From Budorcas taxicolor (Eukaryota > Chordata > Mammalia > Artiodactyla > Bovidae), in assembly GCF_023091745.1 (NCBI RefSeq), contig NC_068920.1, positions 62,001 to 126,000 of the forward strand: a stretch of 64,000 nt of DNA, read 5' to 3'. Shown piece by piece: positions 52,527 through 64,000 of the stretch. Below the pieces are notes generated by a model, which was not told the DNA's origin, made no database searches, and saw nothing but the letters and a program-made list of their open reading frames with translations. The position numbers and the translations under genes were made by a program. How positions within the stretch are numbered: position 1 is the first letter of the stretch; every line of letters begins with the position of its first letter.

Positions 52527-54255
52527 CGAATCTGCAGGCTCTGGCATCCCGAGAAGGGCTGCACACCAGCAGCCACCGGAATCTGGGTGTGAATTGCTTC
52601 TCATTTCTGTTTCACTTGTTTATCTTTTTGGCTGGTTGCCTGGGGTTGAATTCCTATTTGATTGACAAGCTCAAATTTAACAGCAGCAAAGAGTAGCAAC
52701 ACCACTCCAGTGCTTGGCTTTGTCAAATCCAGTTTGAGTGTAATTATCATTGAGGAAAAACAGCTTTTCTCATTTTTTAAAGAATGAAATTAGTTGCTGG
52801 AGGCTGTTCACTGTAATTTGAAACTAGCAAAACCATATGGAGCCGTGACTGTGAGCATCCCATCTTATCTGTTTGCACATCCCAAGTCAATGTTGTGAAA
52901 ATCAACAGGTTTGGCTTCCCTAATTCTCCGTGTGGCTCTGTTCCTAACCATGTCTTCTCCTAGCCTACCTAATTCTCGCTCCCACTATGTCCTTCACTCA
53001 GTCGCTCACACTCATGGTCCTCCCTCTGCAGGGTCTGTGCTCCTCCACCTGTTCCCCAGGCTGTCTGCCCCTTCGAAACTCTTAGGTCTACACAAACCTC
53101 TCCATTTCCTAAGGCTCTCCCATGGGCTTGGCGTCCCTTCCTGCTGCCTCTCTTCCCCAGCCTTCCGTCACTACTTCCTGCCTTTTTCCCATACTGAATT
53201 CTAAAATTAAGATAAAGACATGTTACAAAGTGAACTCTCGGTCAAGGTATTTCTGACTTAAGGAACTGGAGCCAGAGAATCTGGATTAGCCTTTTCACAG
53301 GTAAAGAACAAAAATTCCTTATCACTTACAGGTTTGAGGAGGTTTTTTGGAGTCCTCTCTAAAGAAAAAGAGTTCCCTGCTCAGGTATCCTTTGAGATTT
53401 GTGCCCATGGATCTAAAATAAAATGATCAGATAAAAATTTTGTTCCAATGTGTGTTCCTATCCTTTATTAAAGTTATAGAAAGCATACTAATTAGGTTAA
53501 ACTGGATTATGCACACACATTTTTAGCTTCATTTTCTTGCAAAAATATAATGAACGGATCTTAGGATTGTCCTGGGTTCTGGAATGTTTTGACAAGAGTA
53601 TCTTAGGGGAAAAAGATACATCTTAAGTGCAGTACAGTTTTGAAGGTATTGTTGTAGGGTTTATGAGGGCACAAAACACAGTTTTCCTCACAGTTGCTCA
53701 ACACTGGTGCTTGCGAAGACTTTCCTATACGTGCAGTACATGGGTTGTTTTTGTTTCTGTTACCTATCTTTCTAGCATCTGTCTATGCTCTTGTTTACAG
53801 AGCAGTGCTAAGAGATAGGGTCTATCACCATATTGTCTCATATACTCGGCATTCTTTGAAGACAGGTGAAGAGCATGAGGCTCTATGGATGGTTCTGGGC
53901 CTTGGGGTCTTCTCAGGGGGATCTGGGGAGAGTGTCCACACTATGGAGGTCTGTGGAGGCCTTAACTATCATCACCAGGGAAGACTTCTGAAAAGTCCTG
54001 AGGTCTAGTACCCCCAGTGAGAGGAGAGTTGGAGGGGGAAGTTGTGAGAGTCATGGGTATCTTCAGAGTATGGAAGATGCAATCTGAGAGGAGAGAAGCC
54101 TGCTCAAAGAGCAAACGGGTGAATGTCCACCTGACAGTGTGTTTCAATAGCAGCTTTGTATGCAAAGCGTACATTAGTACCCCTATTAGTAAAGGTATTA
54201 CTCATTGAATACTGATCAGTGATGGCAAATTAATCTTATTCTCTAATGAATGTAC
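52527..54255. other. Long unique-looking intergenic stretch
   Basis: About 1.7 kb with no repeat that I recognise. Frames at 52911-53204, 53627-53818 and 53694-54008 (+) are open but lack domains, splice context or a preferred frame. Confidence 0.4.
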
Positions 54256-54474
54256 TGTGTATGTGAAAGTCGCTCAGTGGTGTTTGACTCTTTTTGACCG
54301 CAAACTGCAGCCTGCCAGACTCCCCTGTCCATGGGATTCTCCGGGCAAGAATACTGGAGTGGGTTGCCATTTCCTCCTCCAGGGAATCTTCCTGACTCAG
54401 GGAATCTTCCTTGAATCCATGTCTCCTGCATTAGCAGGCATATTCTTTATCACTGAGCCACCAGGGAAGCCCCC
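54256..54474 (-). mobile_element. Bov-tA SINE
   Basis: 'gtgaaagtcgctcagtggtg' to the inverted head 'gagccaccagggaagcccc'; a short local duplication of 'cagggaatcttcc' lies inside. Confidence 0.85.
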
Positions 54475-55270
54475 ATAATTGACACATAATACTGTGTAAG
54501 TTTAAGGTATACAGCACAATGACGTGATTTACACATTTTATGAAATGATGATCACAATGAATTTAGTTCATGTCCATCATCTCATGATGACACATTAAAA
54601 AGAAAAAAAACCTTAACTTGTGAAGAGAACTCTTAGGATCTACTCTCTTACAAACTTTCAAATACAACATACAGCAGTGTTAACAAGTTATCACAAGGTA
54701 CATTACCTCCCAGGATTTCTTTGCTTATAACTGGAAGTTTGGACCTTTGCCTATGGTAACCACAAACCTGATCTCTCTTCCTATGAGTTGTTTCTTTCTT
54801 TTTTTTTAAGAGTCCCCATATTAGTGATATCATACACCATTAAGTCTTTCTCTGTCTGACTTATTTCATTTAGCATAATGCTGTCAAGGTCCATTCCTGT
54901 TGTTGCAAACGATAGGATTTCCTTCTTTCTATGGCTGAATAATATGGGGCTTCCCAGGTGGTGCAGTGGTAAAGAAGTGGCCTGCCAATTGGAGACTTAA
55001 GAGACAATGGTTCAGTCCCAGAGTCAAGATCTCCTGGAGGAGGGCATGGCAACCCACTCCAGCATTCTTGCCTGGAGAATCCCATGGACAGAGGAACCTG
55101 GAGGGCTACAGTCCAAAGGATCACAAAAAGTCAGACACAACTGCAGTAATTTAGCATGCAGTGCTCATTATACAACCACATTGTTTATCCATTCAGCCAT
55201 TGATGGACACTTGGGTTATTTCCATGTCTTGGCTATTGTAAATAATGCTGCTATGAACATGGGGGTACAG
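54475..55270 (-). mobile_element. Old L1 3' region split by a SINE
   Basis: Antisense L1 text at 54475-54946 ('aggtatacagcacaatgacg', 'atttagcataatgctgtcaa', 'tatggctgaataatatgg') resumes at 55160-55270 ('ggctattgtaaataatgctg'). Confidence 0.8.
54948..55158 (+). mobile_element. Bov-tA SINE nested in L1
   Basis: Head 'ggcttcccaggtggtgcagt' through the Bov-A body to 'actgcagtaatttagcatgc'. Confidence 0.85.
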
Positions 55271-56389
55271 AAGAGACCCCCAGAGACAAAGAGGGAGTCT
55301 AGTTGGGGAACAAGAGTGTATATCTGAGTGTGCTCTGGTGGGGGCTGGAGGATGGTCCAAAAAGACTGTAGTTCAGGGGCACAAAGGGCTCGAGTGGGAA
55401 AGAGGTGGGACTAATGGCAGAGAAGACCTTGGTGGCCAAGATAAGAAAGCCAGAGGGGATGAGGTGGAGTGAAGAGGATGAGTGATGATTAGGAGGACAC
55501 AGTGGCTAGGGCATTCTGGAGCAAAGTGGTGAGGCCAGCCGTGGGAACAGGAAATGCCAGTGAGAAGGGAGGGGCAAAACAAAAGCCAGTGATGAGGTGG
55601 GAAAGTGTGGTGGGGCAGGACCCATCAGTGAGAAGAGAGACAATGAGGGGAGCCTGGACAGGTGCAGTGAGGGAAAATGGGCCTGTGGAAGGCACTCCAG
55701 CAGAGGCTGGGAGACCTTGTAGGGCCCACTGAGAAGGTGGAGGCTGGTGTCAGGGAGGCTCTGCAAGAGGGCTGTGGACACTGAAGTGGGGACAGTGGAA
55801 GCAGCATCTTCTCCAGGCTCCTCAAACAGCAGAATGCCAGCTCTGGGAGGTTCCATATATGTACATGTATGAAGACACCTCACAGCCAGTTAATGACATG
55901 CAGTTGTTGACAGTGGCCCTTATCAGGGATGTCCTTGGGAATGTGGAGGGCAGGGCACAAGCCTTAGACAGGGAGGAACAGGGGCAGGGTGTCCTGGTGG
56001 GGGCAGCGGCACCTGATGGCTACTCCCACCCTGTTCCCTGCACCCTGTTCCTCACCCCCATGGCTTGACCTCATATTCTCTTCCCTGGAGATTCCCCTCA
56101 CATGTCATGCCAAGCCATCCTGAGGGCCTGGAACTGCACCAGCCGTGCTGGGAAATGGAACACAGAAAGCAGGGAAGTGATGGATCCCCCTGCACAGAAG
56201 AAAAAGGAAGACTTTGGACCACTTGAGTTTCTTTCTGGCGAGTTCTCCAAGCAGGGGAACCAGCAGACTAGGTTACCTGTGGTGAAGCTAGGAGCACAGA
56301 GATACTCTAAAGAGGTGGAGGCTGAGTGGAATGATCTTAAGGAGAGATCCTAGCAGCTTAGACCATGAGAGCAACAAGAATTAGCATCA
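55271..56389. other. GC-richer intergenic stretch, unassigned
   Basis: About 1.1 kb, purine-rich on the + strand with several frames of 60-125 codons on both strands. None shows a family signature, so I do not call a gene. Confidence 0.4.
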
Positions 56390-56390
56390 G

Positions 56391-56600
56391 GGGACTTCCC
56401 TGGTGGTCCAGTGGAATCCACCTTGCAATGCAGGTGACTTGGGTTCAACCACTGGTCAGGGAACTAAGATCCCACATGCCATGGGGCAACTAAGCCCATG
56501 CTGCAACTCTTGAGCCTGTGCAATGCAATGAAAGAACCTTCATGACACAACAAATTGCCCCAACTAAGACCTGACGCAGCAAAAAAAAAAAAAAAAATTA
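56391..56600 (+). mobile_element. tRNA-derived SINE with poly(A)
   Basis: Head 'gacttccctggtggtccagt', body, and an A-run at about 56581-56597. Confidence 0.85.
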
Positions 56601-57000
56601 GCATTGAGAGTGCTGGCTCGCCGCAGACCAAAAGACACATCTGGAGCTTGGTAAGTTCCCTTTATTGCATCTCAGAAACAGTTCTTTGGGAAGGACTTTA
56701 CAGGATTTGGGCTTTTATTAGATGATTTTGATGAGTGTTCACAGAAGCAGGGGTTGCTCAGGATTGGACGCTGTCAGGAAAAAGAGATGGCTCTATGACT
56801 GGTGTCTTCATTAATCTCATCTAGAAGGTGAGAGGGAAGAATTGAGGCTGAAGCTTGTGTCAAGGAGCAGCAGCCCCCACGTTACCCAGAAGAGGGGAAT
56901 GTTCAGTCATTTTTCTGGCTTGAACAATATTGGTGTTTTCAACTATTCTCAGACATGATTACATAATGAGCGTGTTTTTGTCTTGATCCGTCAGTCACAG
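56601..57000. other. Intergenic, unassigned
   Basis: No recognised feature. Confidence 0.35.
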
Positions 57001-57123
57001 ATGGAGAAGGAAATGTCAACCTACTCCAGTATCCTTGCCTGGAGAAGCCCATGGACAGAGGAGCCTGGTGGGCTACAGTCCATGGGTTGCAAGAGTCGAA
57101 CACAACTTAGCAACTAAACCACC
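57001..57123 (+). mobile_element. Bov-A fragment
   Basis: One Bov-A body without a tRNA head, from 'gatggagaaggaaatgtcaa' to 'acttagcaactaaaccacc'. Confidence 0.8.
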
Positions 57124-57330
57124 ATCAGTCACACAGAGGCTTTATCTGATGTTGGTGATCTGTGAAATCGCTCCAGCTCCTAGACACACCAAGGTGTGAT
57201 GGTTCCAAGCCAGCTCCTGACTGTCAGAGTTGTTTTTCTCTAATGATCCTCCTTGGCCAAAGACAAAATCAGACCACAGGTATGAATCCAAGACAGCCAG
57301 ATTTTTCACTTGTTAAGAGTTTGCTGATTC

Positions 57331-57448
57331 AGGGAATTCCCTGGGGGTCCAGTGGTTAGGACCACTGGAGGGGGCATGGGTTCCATCCCTGGTTGGGGAA
57401 CTAAGATCCCGAGTGCCGTGGGGTGTGGAAAAAAAGAAAAACAAAACA
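57331..57448 (+). mobile_element. tRNA-derived SINE
   Basis: 'gggaattccctgggggtcca' to 'ccgtggggtgtggaaaaaaa'. Confidence 0.8.
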
Positions 57449-57600
57449 GGAAAGTTTGCCAGGTGAGACCAGGAAGATGTCCAGAGGGCATAGTCTTTAT
57501 TGGACCAGAGCTAATGCCCCCTCTTCTGTCATAGGATGAGTTGCTGAGTCATCTGATGTGACAATGACTGCACAGCAGCATTTAAGATTTTGGACAGGAT

Positions 57601-57793
57601 ACAATGAGAAAAGATAGAAGGCAGGAGAAGGGGATGACAGAGGATGAGATGGTTAGATGGCATCACCAACTCAACGGGCATGAGTTTGGACAAACTCCAG
57701 GAGATAGTCAAGGACAGGGAAGCCTGGTGTGTTGCAGTTCACGGGGTTGCAAAAAGTTGGACATGACTTAGCAGCTGAACAATAACAACAATG
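57601..57793 (+). mobile_element. BovB 3' tail fragment
   Basis: From 'acaatgagaaaagatagaag' to 'cttagcagctgaacaataac'. Confidence 0.85.
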
Positions 57794-58195
57794 ACCAACC
57801 ATAACACAGGCAAGTACCAGAAACCAAAGGATCGTGAGTCTCGTGACAAGTCTTACAAAGCCAGAGTCCCAGATTATAAAACTCAAGCAATGAACACACT
57901 GAAAACATCCCAGAATCCAGCAGGGTCCTTTAGAGAATCAGGTGTTTTATTTATCCTTATATCCACAGTTGTGCTTGCCCTGTAGTATGTAAATACAATC
58001 AGAAATACACCGCCTCACCCCCAACCACCACCAGTTGAGAGGAAATCAAGGTGTTCAAAGGGGCTTTGAACATCCTGTCTAGTCTTGTCAGAATTGCATT
58101 GCTGGCAGGTAGGACGTGCAGTGGAAAAACTCTCAGTGGTATCTTTAAAATTACCCTACCAATGCTGGCCCAATGTTGCTGCTGATTTTCCTCTG
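57794..58195. other. Intergenic, unassigned
   Basis: No recognised feature. Confidence 0.35.
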
Positions 58196-58436
58196 CTTTG
58201 TGGGTAATGGGCTTCCCTGGTGGCTCAGAGGTTAAAGCGTCTGCCTGCAATGTGGAAGACCTGGGTTCAATCCCTGGGTCGGGAAGATCCCCTGGAGAAG
58301 GAAATGGCAACCCACTCCAGTATTCTTGCCTGGAGAATCCCATGGACAGAGGAGCTTGGTGGGCTACAGTCCACGGGGTTGCAAAGAGTCGAACACGACT
58401 GAGCGACTTCACTTTCACTTTTACTTTGTAGGTAAT
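58196..58436 (+). mobile_element. Young Bov-tA SINE with 13-bp target duplication
   Basis: A full-length copy close to what I know as the Bov-tA consensus, flanked by CTTTGTGGGTAAT (58196-58208) and CTTTGTAGGTAAT (58424-58436), which differ at one base. Both the near-consensus body and the preserved duplication suggest a recent insertion. Confidence 0.88.
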
Positions 58437-58687
58437 ATCACAAAACATACTTGCCAAGTTTCACTTTTTATTATGTCCACCTCCTTACATATAGAAAATC
58501 ACTTCAAGGCTCTTTAATTCTTTCTCAGTTTTGTAGGGCTCCTGTGATGATCAGCACATTTGTTTCTAAAGCATTTCAATGTCACGGAATAACTCCAAAT
58601 CAGCTACCTAGCCCATCAGTATAAATATTTAGTTTTGTTACTGGGCAGATCTGGGAGAGGGCATTGAATGGATCTAATTTTTTAAAT
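58437..58687. other. Intergenic, unassigned
   Basis: No recognised feature. Confidence 0.35.
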
Positions 58688-58945
58688 ATTAAAAAAATAT
58701 TTATTTATGGATGCACTGGGTCTCTGTTGCTGCACTTGGGCGTTCTCTAGTTGTGGTGAGTGGCAGACTGCTCTTCATTGTGGTGCTCAGGTTTTTCACT
58801 GTGGTGGCTTCTCTTGTGGAGCTTGGGCTCTAGCGTGCTCAGGCTTACTTGCTCCGTGGCATGTGGGATGTTCTTGGGCCAGGGATCCAATCCATATCCC
58901 TTGCATTGTCTGGCAGAGTCTTAATCTCTGGACCAAGGAAATCCA
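58688..58945 (-). mobile_element. Long tRNA-derived SINE, inverted
   Basis: 'ttatttatggatgcactggg' at the left and a decayed inverted head ('ctggaccaaggaaatcc') at the right. Confidence 0.8.
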
Positions 58946-59752
58946 AATGGATAAAACTTTTGAGGAAAGCTTATATTTCAAGGGCAAATTTGAGTCTGAT
59001 GACCCAGCCTTCTTAGTAATTTTTAATTTTACTAAGTATGTATAATCTACACACACAATTAAATCAGTATTCCAGGGAGTCTTTAAAAGGTCAGTTTAGG
59101 GTATGGCTAGTTCCCTGAGGCAAGCAACTGTGGGCTGTCCCTTTGTGGGAGAGGGAAGGAGGTGGCTGGGTTTAGAGTGACAATATTGGACAGCGATGTG
59201 TGAAGGAACAGCACCAGTTTACCACAGGTTAGGTGATTACCTGAAATATGCTAAGGGTTTACCGTCAGTGGAAGTCTATATAGCACAGCATGGGGAGCCA
59301 TTAAGATTAATGGAGACCCAGGAACTAAATCAACTGAAGTTTTCATACTTTTATTATTGCTGCTGTGGTTCTTACTCAAGGCGGATACACATCTTGGCTA
59401 CTGGAGGTAAAGAAAGACTGAAATAAGCCAAGAGCCTCTGGTGATTTCCATTTAACTGAAGCTGTTCCCTAGTGCCTGTTCAGATTCATAATGAAAAGAA
59501 AGGGAGTGGGGGCAAGGAGAGAATGTTTAATTTCATAACAATGGAGAAAACTTCTAGAAGATAGTTTTATGGTACCAGTCTTTGTGTCCAAGGACTATGT
59601 TTCTTTTAACATTAAAAATATATTCACTGAAATATATTTAATAGACATATAACTAACCTAGGAAGATCAATTCCCTTCATTTTTTATTTTTTGCTGATAC
59701 AAATTTATTACTTTTTATAAGTAATTTTGTCCTCATAGGTAGATTTATTATA
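58946..59752. other. Intergenic, unassigned
   Basis: AT-rich in its right half; no gene or repeat recognised. Confidence 0.35.
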
Positions 59753-61691
59753 CAGGAGACAGGGATCAAGACCATCCCCAAGAAAAAGAAATGCAAAAAA
59801 GCAAAATGGCTGTCTGAGGAGGCCTTACAAATAGCTGTGAAAAAGAGAAGAGAAAAACAAAGGAGAAAAGGAAAGATATACCCATTTGAATGCAGAGTTC
59901 CAAAGAATGGCAAGGAGAGATAAGAAAGCCTTCCTCAGTGATCAGTGAAAAGAAATCGAGGAAAACAATAGAATGGGAAACACTAGAGATCTCTTCAAGA
60001 AAACTAGAGATACCAAGGGAACATTTCATGCAAAGATGGGCTCAATAAAGGACAGAAATCGTATGGACCTAACAGAAGCAGAAGATATTAAGAAGAGGTG
60101 GCAAGAATACACAAAAGAACAGTACAAAAAAGATCTTCACTACCCAGATAATCACGATGGTGTGATCACTCATCTAGAGCCAGACATCCTGGAATGTGAA
60201 GTCAAGTGGGCCTTAGGAAGCATGACTATGAACAAAGCTAGTGGAGGTGATGGAATTCCAGTGGAGCTATTTCAAATCCTGAAAGATGATGCTGTGAAAG
60301 TGCTGTACTCAATATGCCAGCAAATTGGGAAAACTCAGCAGTGACCACAGGACTGGAAAAGATCAGTTTTCATTCCAATCCCAAAGAAAGGCAATGCCAA
60401 AGAATGCATAAGCTACCGCACAATTGCACTCATCTCACACACTAGTAAAGTAATGCTCAAAATTCTCCAAGACAGGCTTCAGTAATACGTGAACCGTCAA
60501 CTTCCAGATGTTCAAGCTGGATTTAGAAAAGGCAGAGGATCAAATTGCCAACATTCACTGGATCATGGAAAAAGCAAGAGAGTTCCAGAAAAACATCTAT
60601 TTCTGTTTTATTGACTATGCCAAAGTCTTTGACTGTGTGGATCACAATAAACTGGAAAATTCTGAAAGAGATGGGAATACCAGACCACCTGACCTGCCTC
60701 TTGAGAAATCTGTATGCAGGTCAGGAAGCAACAGTTAGAACTGGACATGGAACAACAGACTGGTTCCAAATAGGAAAAGGAGTACGTCAAGACTATATAT
60801 TGTCACCCTGCTTATTTAACGTCTATGCAGAGTACATCATGAGAAATGCTGGGCTGGATGAAGCATAAGCTGGAATCAAGATTGCCAGGAGAAATATCAA
60901 TAACCTCAGATATGCAGATGACACCACCCTCATGGCAGAAAGTAAAGAGGAACTAAAGAGCCTCTTGATGAAAGTGAAAGAGGAGAGTGAAAAAGTTGGC
61001 TTAAAGCTCAACACTCACAAAACTAAAATCATGGCATCCGGTCCCATCACTTCATGGGAAACAGTTGGAGAAACAGTGGACACAGAGGCAGACTTTTTTT
61101 TTTGGGCTCCAAAATCGGCAGATGGTGATTGCAGCCATGAAGTTAAAAGACACTTACTCCTTGGAAGGAAAGTTATGACCAACCTAGACAGCATATTAAA
61201 AAGCAGAGACATTACTTTGCCAACAAAGGTCCGTCTAGGCAAGGCTATGGTTTTTTCCAGTAGTCACGTATGGATGGGAGAGTTGGACTATAAAGAAAAC
61301 TGAGTGCCGAAGAATTGATGTTTTTGAACTGTGGTGTTGGAGAAGACTCTTGAGAATCCCTTGGACTGCAAGGAGATCCAACCAGTCCATCCTAAAGGAG
61401 ATAAGTCCTGAGTGTTCACTGGAAGGACTGATGCTGAAGCTGAAACTCCAATACTTTTGCCACTTTGATGTGAAGAACTGACTCATTTGAAAAGATCCTG
61501 ATGCTGGGAAAGATTGAAGGTGGGAGGAGAAGGGGACAACAGAGGATGAGATGGTTGGATGACATCACCGACTCGATGGACATGGGTTTGGGTGGGCTCC
61601 AGGAGTTGGTGATGGACAGGGAGGCCTGGCATGCTGCAATTCATGGGGTTACAAAGAGTTGGACGTGACTGAGCGACTGAACTGAACTGAA
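59753..61691 (+). mobile_element. BovB LINE, longest copy (1.94 kb)
   Basis: The least truncated BovB here. It starts with the linker upstream of the RT domain (KKRWQEYTKEQYKKDLHYPD near 60090), passes through KASGGDGIPVELFQ, FIDYAKVFD and a YADD motif near 60910, and ends with the CTGAACTGAA-type 3' end. Frames are split over 59973-60344, 60508-60738, 60545-60868 and 60932-61303 by stops and small indels, so it is inactive. Confidence 0.92.
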
Positions 61692-62112
61692 GGTACATTT
61701 AATCCTCGGAATTTTTTTCTTTTTGATCTGATGGTGAATGGGATTGTTTCCTTAATTTCTCTTTCTGATCTTTCGTCTTTAGTGTATAGGATTGCAAGAG
61801 ATTTCTGTGTAGTAATTCTGTATCCTGCAACTTTACGAAATTTATTGATGAGCTCTAGTAGTTTTCTGCTGGAATCTTTAGCATTTTCTATGCATACTTC
61901 TTTTCCAATTTGGATTTCTTTTATTCCTTTTTCTTCTTTGATTATCATGGCTAGGACTTCTAAAACTATGTCGAATAATAGTGGAGAGAGTGGACATCCT
62001 TGTCTTGTTCCTGATCTTAAGAGGAAATGCTTCCAGGCTTTCCACCATTGAGAATGATGTTTGCTGTGAGTTTGTCATATATGGCCCTTATTATGTTGAG
62101 ATATGTTCCCTC
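61692..62112 (-). mobile_element. L1 ORF2 fragment, inverted
   Basis: Antisense L1 coding text: the minus frame at 61649-61948 reads LINKFRKVAGYRITTQKSLA, typical of mammalian L1 ORF2. Confidence 0.85.
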
Positions 62113-62329
62113 TGGGTTTCCCAGGTAGCTCAGTGGTAAAGAACACGCCTGCCAATGCAGGAGACTTGGGTTCCATCCCTAGTTTGGGAAAATCCCCTGG
62201 AGGAGGAAATGGCAATCCACTCCAGTATTCTTGCCTGGGAAATCTCATGGACAGAGGAGCCTGGCGGGCTACAGTTCACTGGGTCAAAAGAGTCAGACAC
62301 GACTGACTGACTAAGCAGGCACACACACA
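62113..62329 (+). mobile_element. Bov-tA SINE
   Basis: Head 'gggtttcccaggtagctcag', body, 'gtcagacacgactgactgac' and a short CA tail. Confidence 0.85.
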
Positions 62330-62604
62330 TAATTAACCACATTATCATTCACTAAAGTGATCAATAATTTTTTCTCCAGACAATGAAGAAAATTAGAGGA
62401 CAGAAAATGAAATATTGTTTAGCTATTTTTTTCTCTAATCATTTCCTATCATCTTACTACTTCTGAGGGAAAAAGAAATATAAGTAATCTTATCCAAAGG
62501 CATTTCATCATTTGTCACTAGATTGTCATTCTAAGAAATAAGGGTAAAATTTTTATTTAGTGATTAACATTTTATGTCTGTTTCTTATTTGGAAACTGTA
62601 CAGA
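62330..62604. other. Intergenic, unassigned
   Basis: AT-rich, nothing recognised. Confidence 0.35.
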
Positions 62605-62722
62605 CTTCCAGTCTTTTTTTTTTTTTTGGCTGGGCTTCATGGCATGTGGGAGCTTACCTCCCTGCGCCCCATGAAGTGGAAGTGTGGAATCTTAACCACT
62701 GAACTGCCAGGGAAGTCCCCCA
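62605..62722 (-). mobile_element. Short tRNA-derived SINE, inverted
   Basis: T-run at the left, 'ggctgggcttcatggcatg', inverted head 'actgccagggaagtccc'. CCAGTCTT flanks both sides. Confidence 0.8.
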
Positions 62723-62958
62723 GTCTTAATTAATTATTTACCTAAGATATTAAAGTTGAGAAAAGTTTAAGTGTATAAAACAGATTGTGACATGTATACT
62801 TTAAAAAAGGTGACAGATGGTTTAGACAGTAATTTAGACCCTTGATATTTTTATCAAGCTGTGTGCTCGAAAGTCAACTTAATACTCCTCAAAATATAAG
62901 AAGGGAAAAATACCACCTACAGTTTAAAGTCTTTTAAAAAATTTTTTAAAGAAAAACA

Positions 62959-63226
62959 AGACAAATAATGTCTTTTTTCTTTATTATTATTATTATTTTT
63001 TACTTTACAATATTGTATTGGTTTTGCCACACATCAACATGAATCTGCCACGGGTGTACACGTGTTCCCAATCCCGAACCCCCTTCCTCCTCCCCACCAA
63101 CACCATCCCTCCGGGTCATCCCAGTGCACCAGCCCCAAGCATCCTGCACCCTGCATTGAACCTAGACTGGTAATTCGTTTCTTATATGATATTATACATG
63201 TTCCAATGCCAGACAAATAATGTCTT
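62959..63226 (-). mobile_element. L1 3'-end insertion with perfect 16-bp target duplication
   Basis: AGACAAATAATGTCTT at 62959-62974 and again at 63211-63226 bracket 236 bp of inverted L1 3' UTR that starts with a T/A-rich (poly-A complement) tract. This is a textbook 5'-truncated target-primed insertion. Confidence 0.9.
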
Positions 63227-63639
63227 CATTGAGATTTCCTTACTTTTTGTTCTAAAGTACCTCCCAAACAATCTTGCTCATGCCAAAAGCTTCCTAAAAT
63301 GGCCTGTGCGATTCCAAACTTTGGTGAACTTGTGATAGAATGATAAGCATACTATTAACAGTTAGTACTGTTAACAAGAAAAGATGAAGAAAACAGGTGT
63401 TTGGACTGAAAGAGGCACCATTTAGATTGAGAAGACCCTGGGAACTGGAGAGGCTCTTAAAAAGATAGTACTTAGGTAACTTTATCTCCCCTGAGCCTGA
63501 CCAAAGGGCCTATGGTTTCACCAAGGAGTGGCCAGACAAACCTTCTGAAATAAAGCAATTCTCAGAGACACAAAGACAGGAGAGAAGAAGTCCCTAAAAG
63601 GTTTGAAATGATGGGAGGCAAAGGAGTATGAATCTCGGG
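63227..63639. other. Intergenic, unassigned
   Basis: No recognised feature. Confidence 0.35.
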
Positions 63640-64000
63640 ATTCCCCTTGTCCAGCTTGAGGATGGACTTGACCAGGCTTGGCATATCAACTTAATGGAAG
63701 CCCCCTGGATCCCGGCCCCTGGCAGTCATGCCTTTGTGGAACTTCCGTCCTCCTTGAATGTGGGCTGGACCCGTGACTTGCTTCTAACCAGTGGAATGCA
63801 ACAAAGGAGATGGAATCCAGATGACTGCATTTACATGGCTACCTAAGAGGTAGCACCCATCTTGCTGGAGTCTCTCATTCTGATGCTGCTTTTAAAGAAG
63901 CAACTTGCCTTCAATTTTATAGCCACAAGGAAATGAATTCTGCCAACAACCTGGGAGAGCTTAGAAGCAGATACCCGTTCTGTCAAGGTTCTGAAAAGAG
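63640..64000 (+). mobile_element. MLT1-like (MaLR) LTR relic, runs off the window
   Basis: 'gaatgtgggctggacccgtg' followed by 'acttgcttctaaccagtgga' matches the MLT1 LTR pattern as I know it, with more divergent text after it. The element is cut by the window end. Confidence 0.5.

Noticed and set aside
55489..55883. 125-codon minus-strand frame as a gene
   Set aside because: It lies in purine-rich sequence with open frames on both strands and no homology that I recognise.

Overview
This window is nuclear DNA from a ruminant, most likely a bovid. The diagnosis rests on many copies of BovB (RTE-clade) LINE fragments, on Bov-tA / Bov-A2 SINEs that carry the BovB-like tail, and on tRNA-Glu-derived (CHR-type) SINEs, a combination typical of ruminants. 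Species cannot be fixed from the sequence alone. There are no bacterial-type operons, CRISPR arrays or structural RNA genes.

The only host genes I can support are two tandem goose-type (g-type) lysozyme genes, both on the + strand. LYG1 has a TATA box and leader exon near 5977-6031 and coding exons between 11921 and 21152. LYG2 has a possible promoter near 40445 and coding exons between 42420 and 49137. Both share one exon plan: a 43-nt signal-peptide exon, an N-terminal cysteine exon, an exon of about 195 nt with the catalytic-Glu position, an exon of about 135 nt, and a 119-nt last exon. All introns fall in matching phases. LYG2 is intact at 212 codons and keeps the catalytic Glu, the candidate second-shell Asp residues and four cysteines. 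LYG1 is broken in this sequence: its fifth exon is one base short of the frame expected from its paralog and orthologs, it also has an independent in-frame TAG, and the catalytic Glu position reads Gln. I therefore annotate LYG1 as a unitary pseudogene or null allele.

Layout: 1-5900 is intergenic DNA with SINEs, an LTR-like repeat and old L2/MIR pieces. 5977-21213 is the LYG1 locus; its introns hold a solo LTR, L1 pieces and an L1 ORF1 block, and a BovB tail. 21214-40440 is a repeat-dominated spacer with a second solo LTR nested in an older LTR, a 1.6-kb BovB with a largely open reverse-transcriptase frame, L1 and hAT-Charlie relics. 40445-49137 is LYG2, with a 167-bp tandem duplication in its last intron. 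49138-64000 is intergenic, with L1, BovB and SINE insertions and, at the right edge, an MLT1-like LTR.

The most notable observations are the two-hit loss of LYG1 beside an intact LYG2, and two same-orientation solo LTRs of about 1.3 kb, each with its own 6-bp target duplication, that bracket every LYG1 coding exon and could promote deletion of the locus by recombination. No previously undescribed system of another kind was seen.
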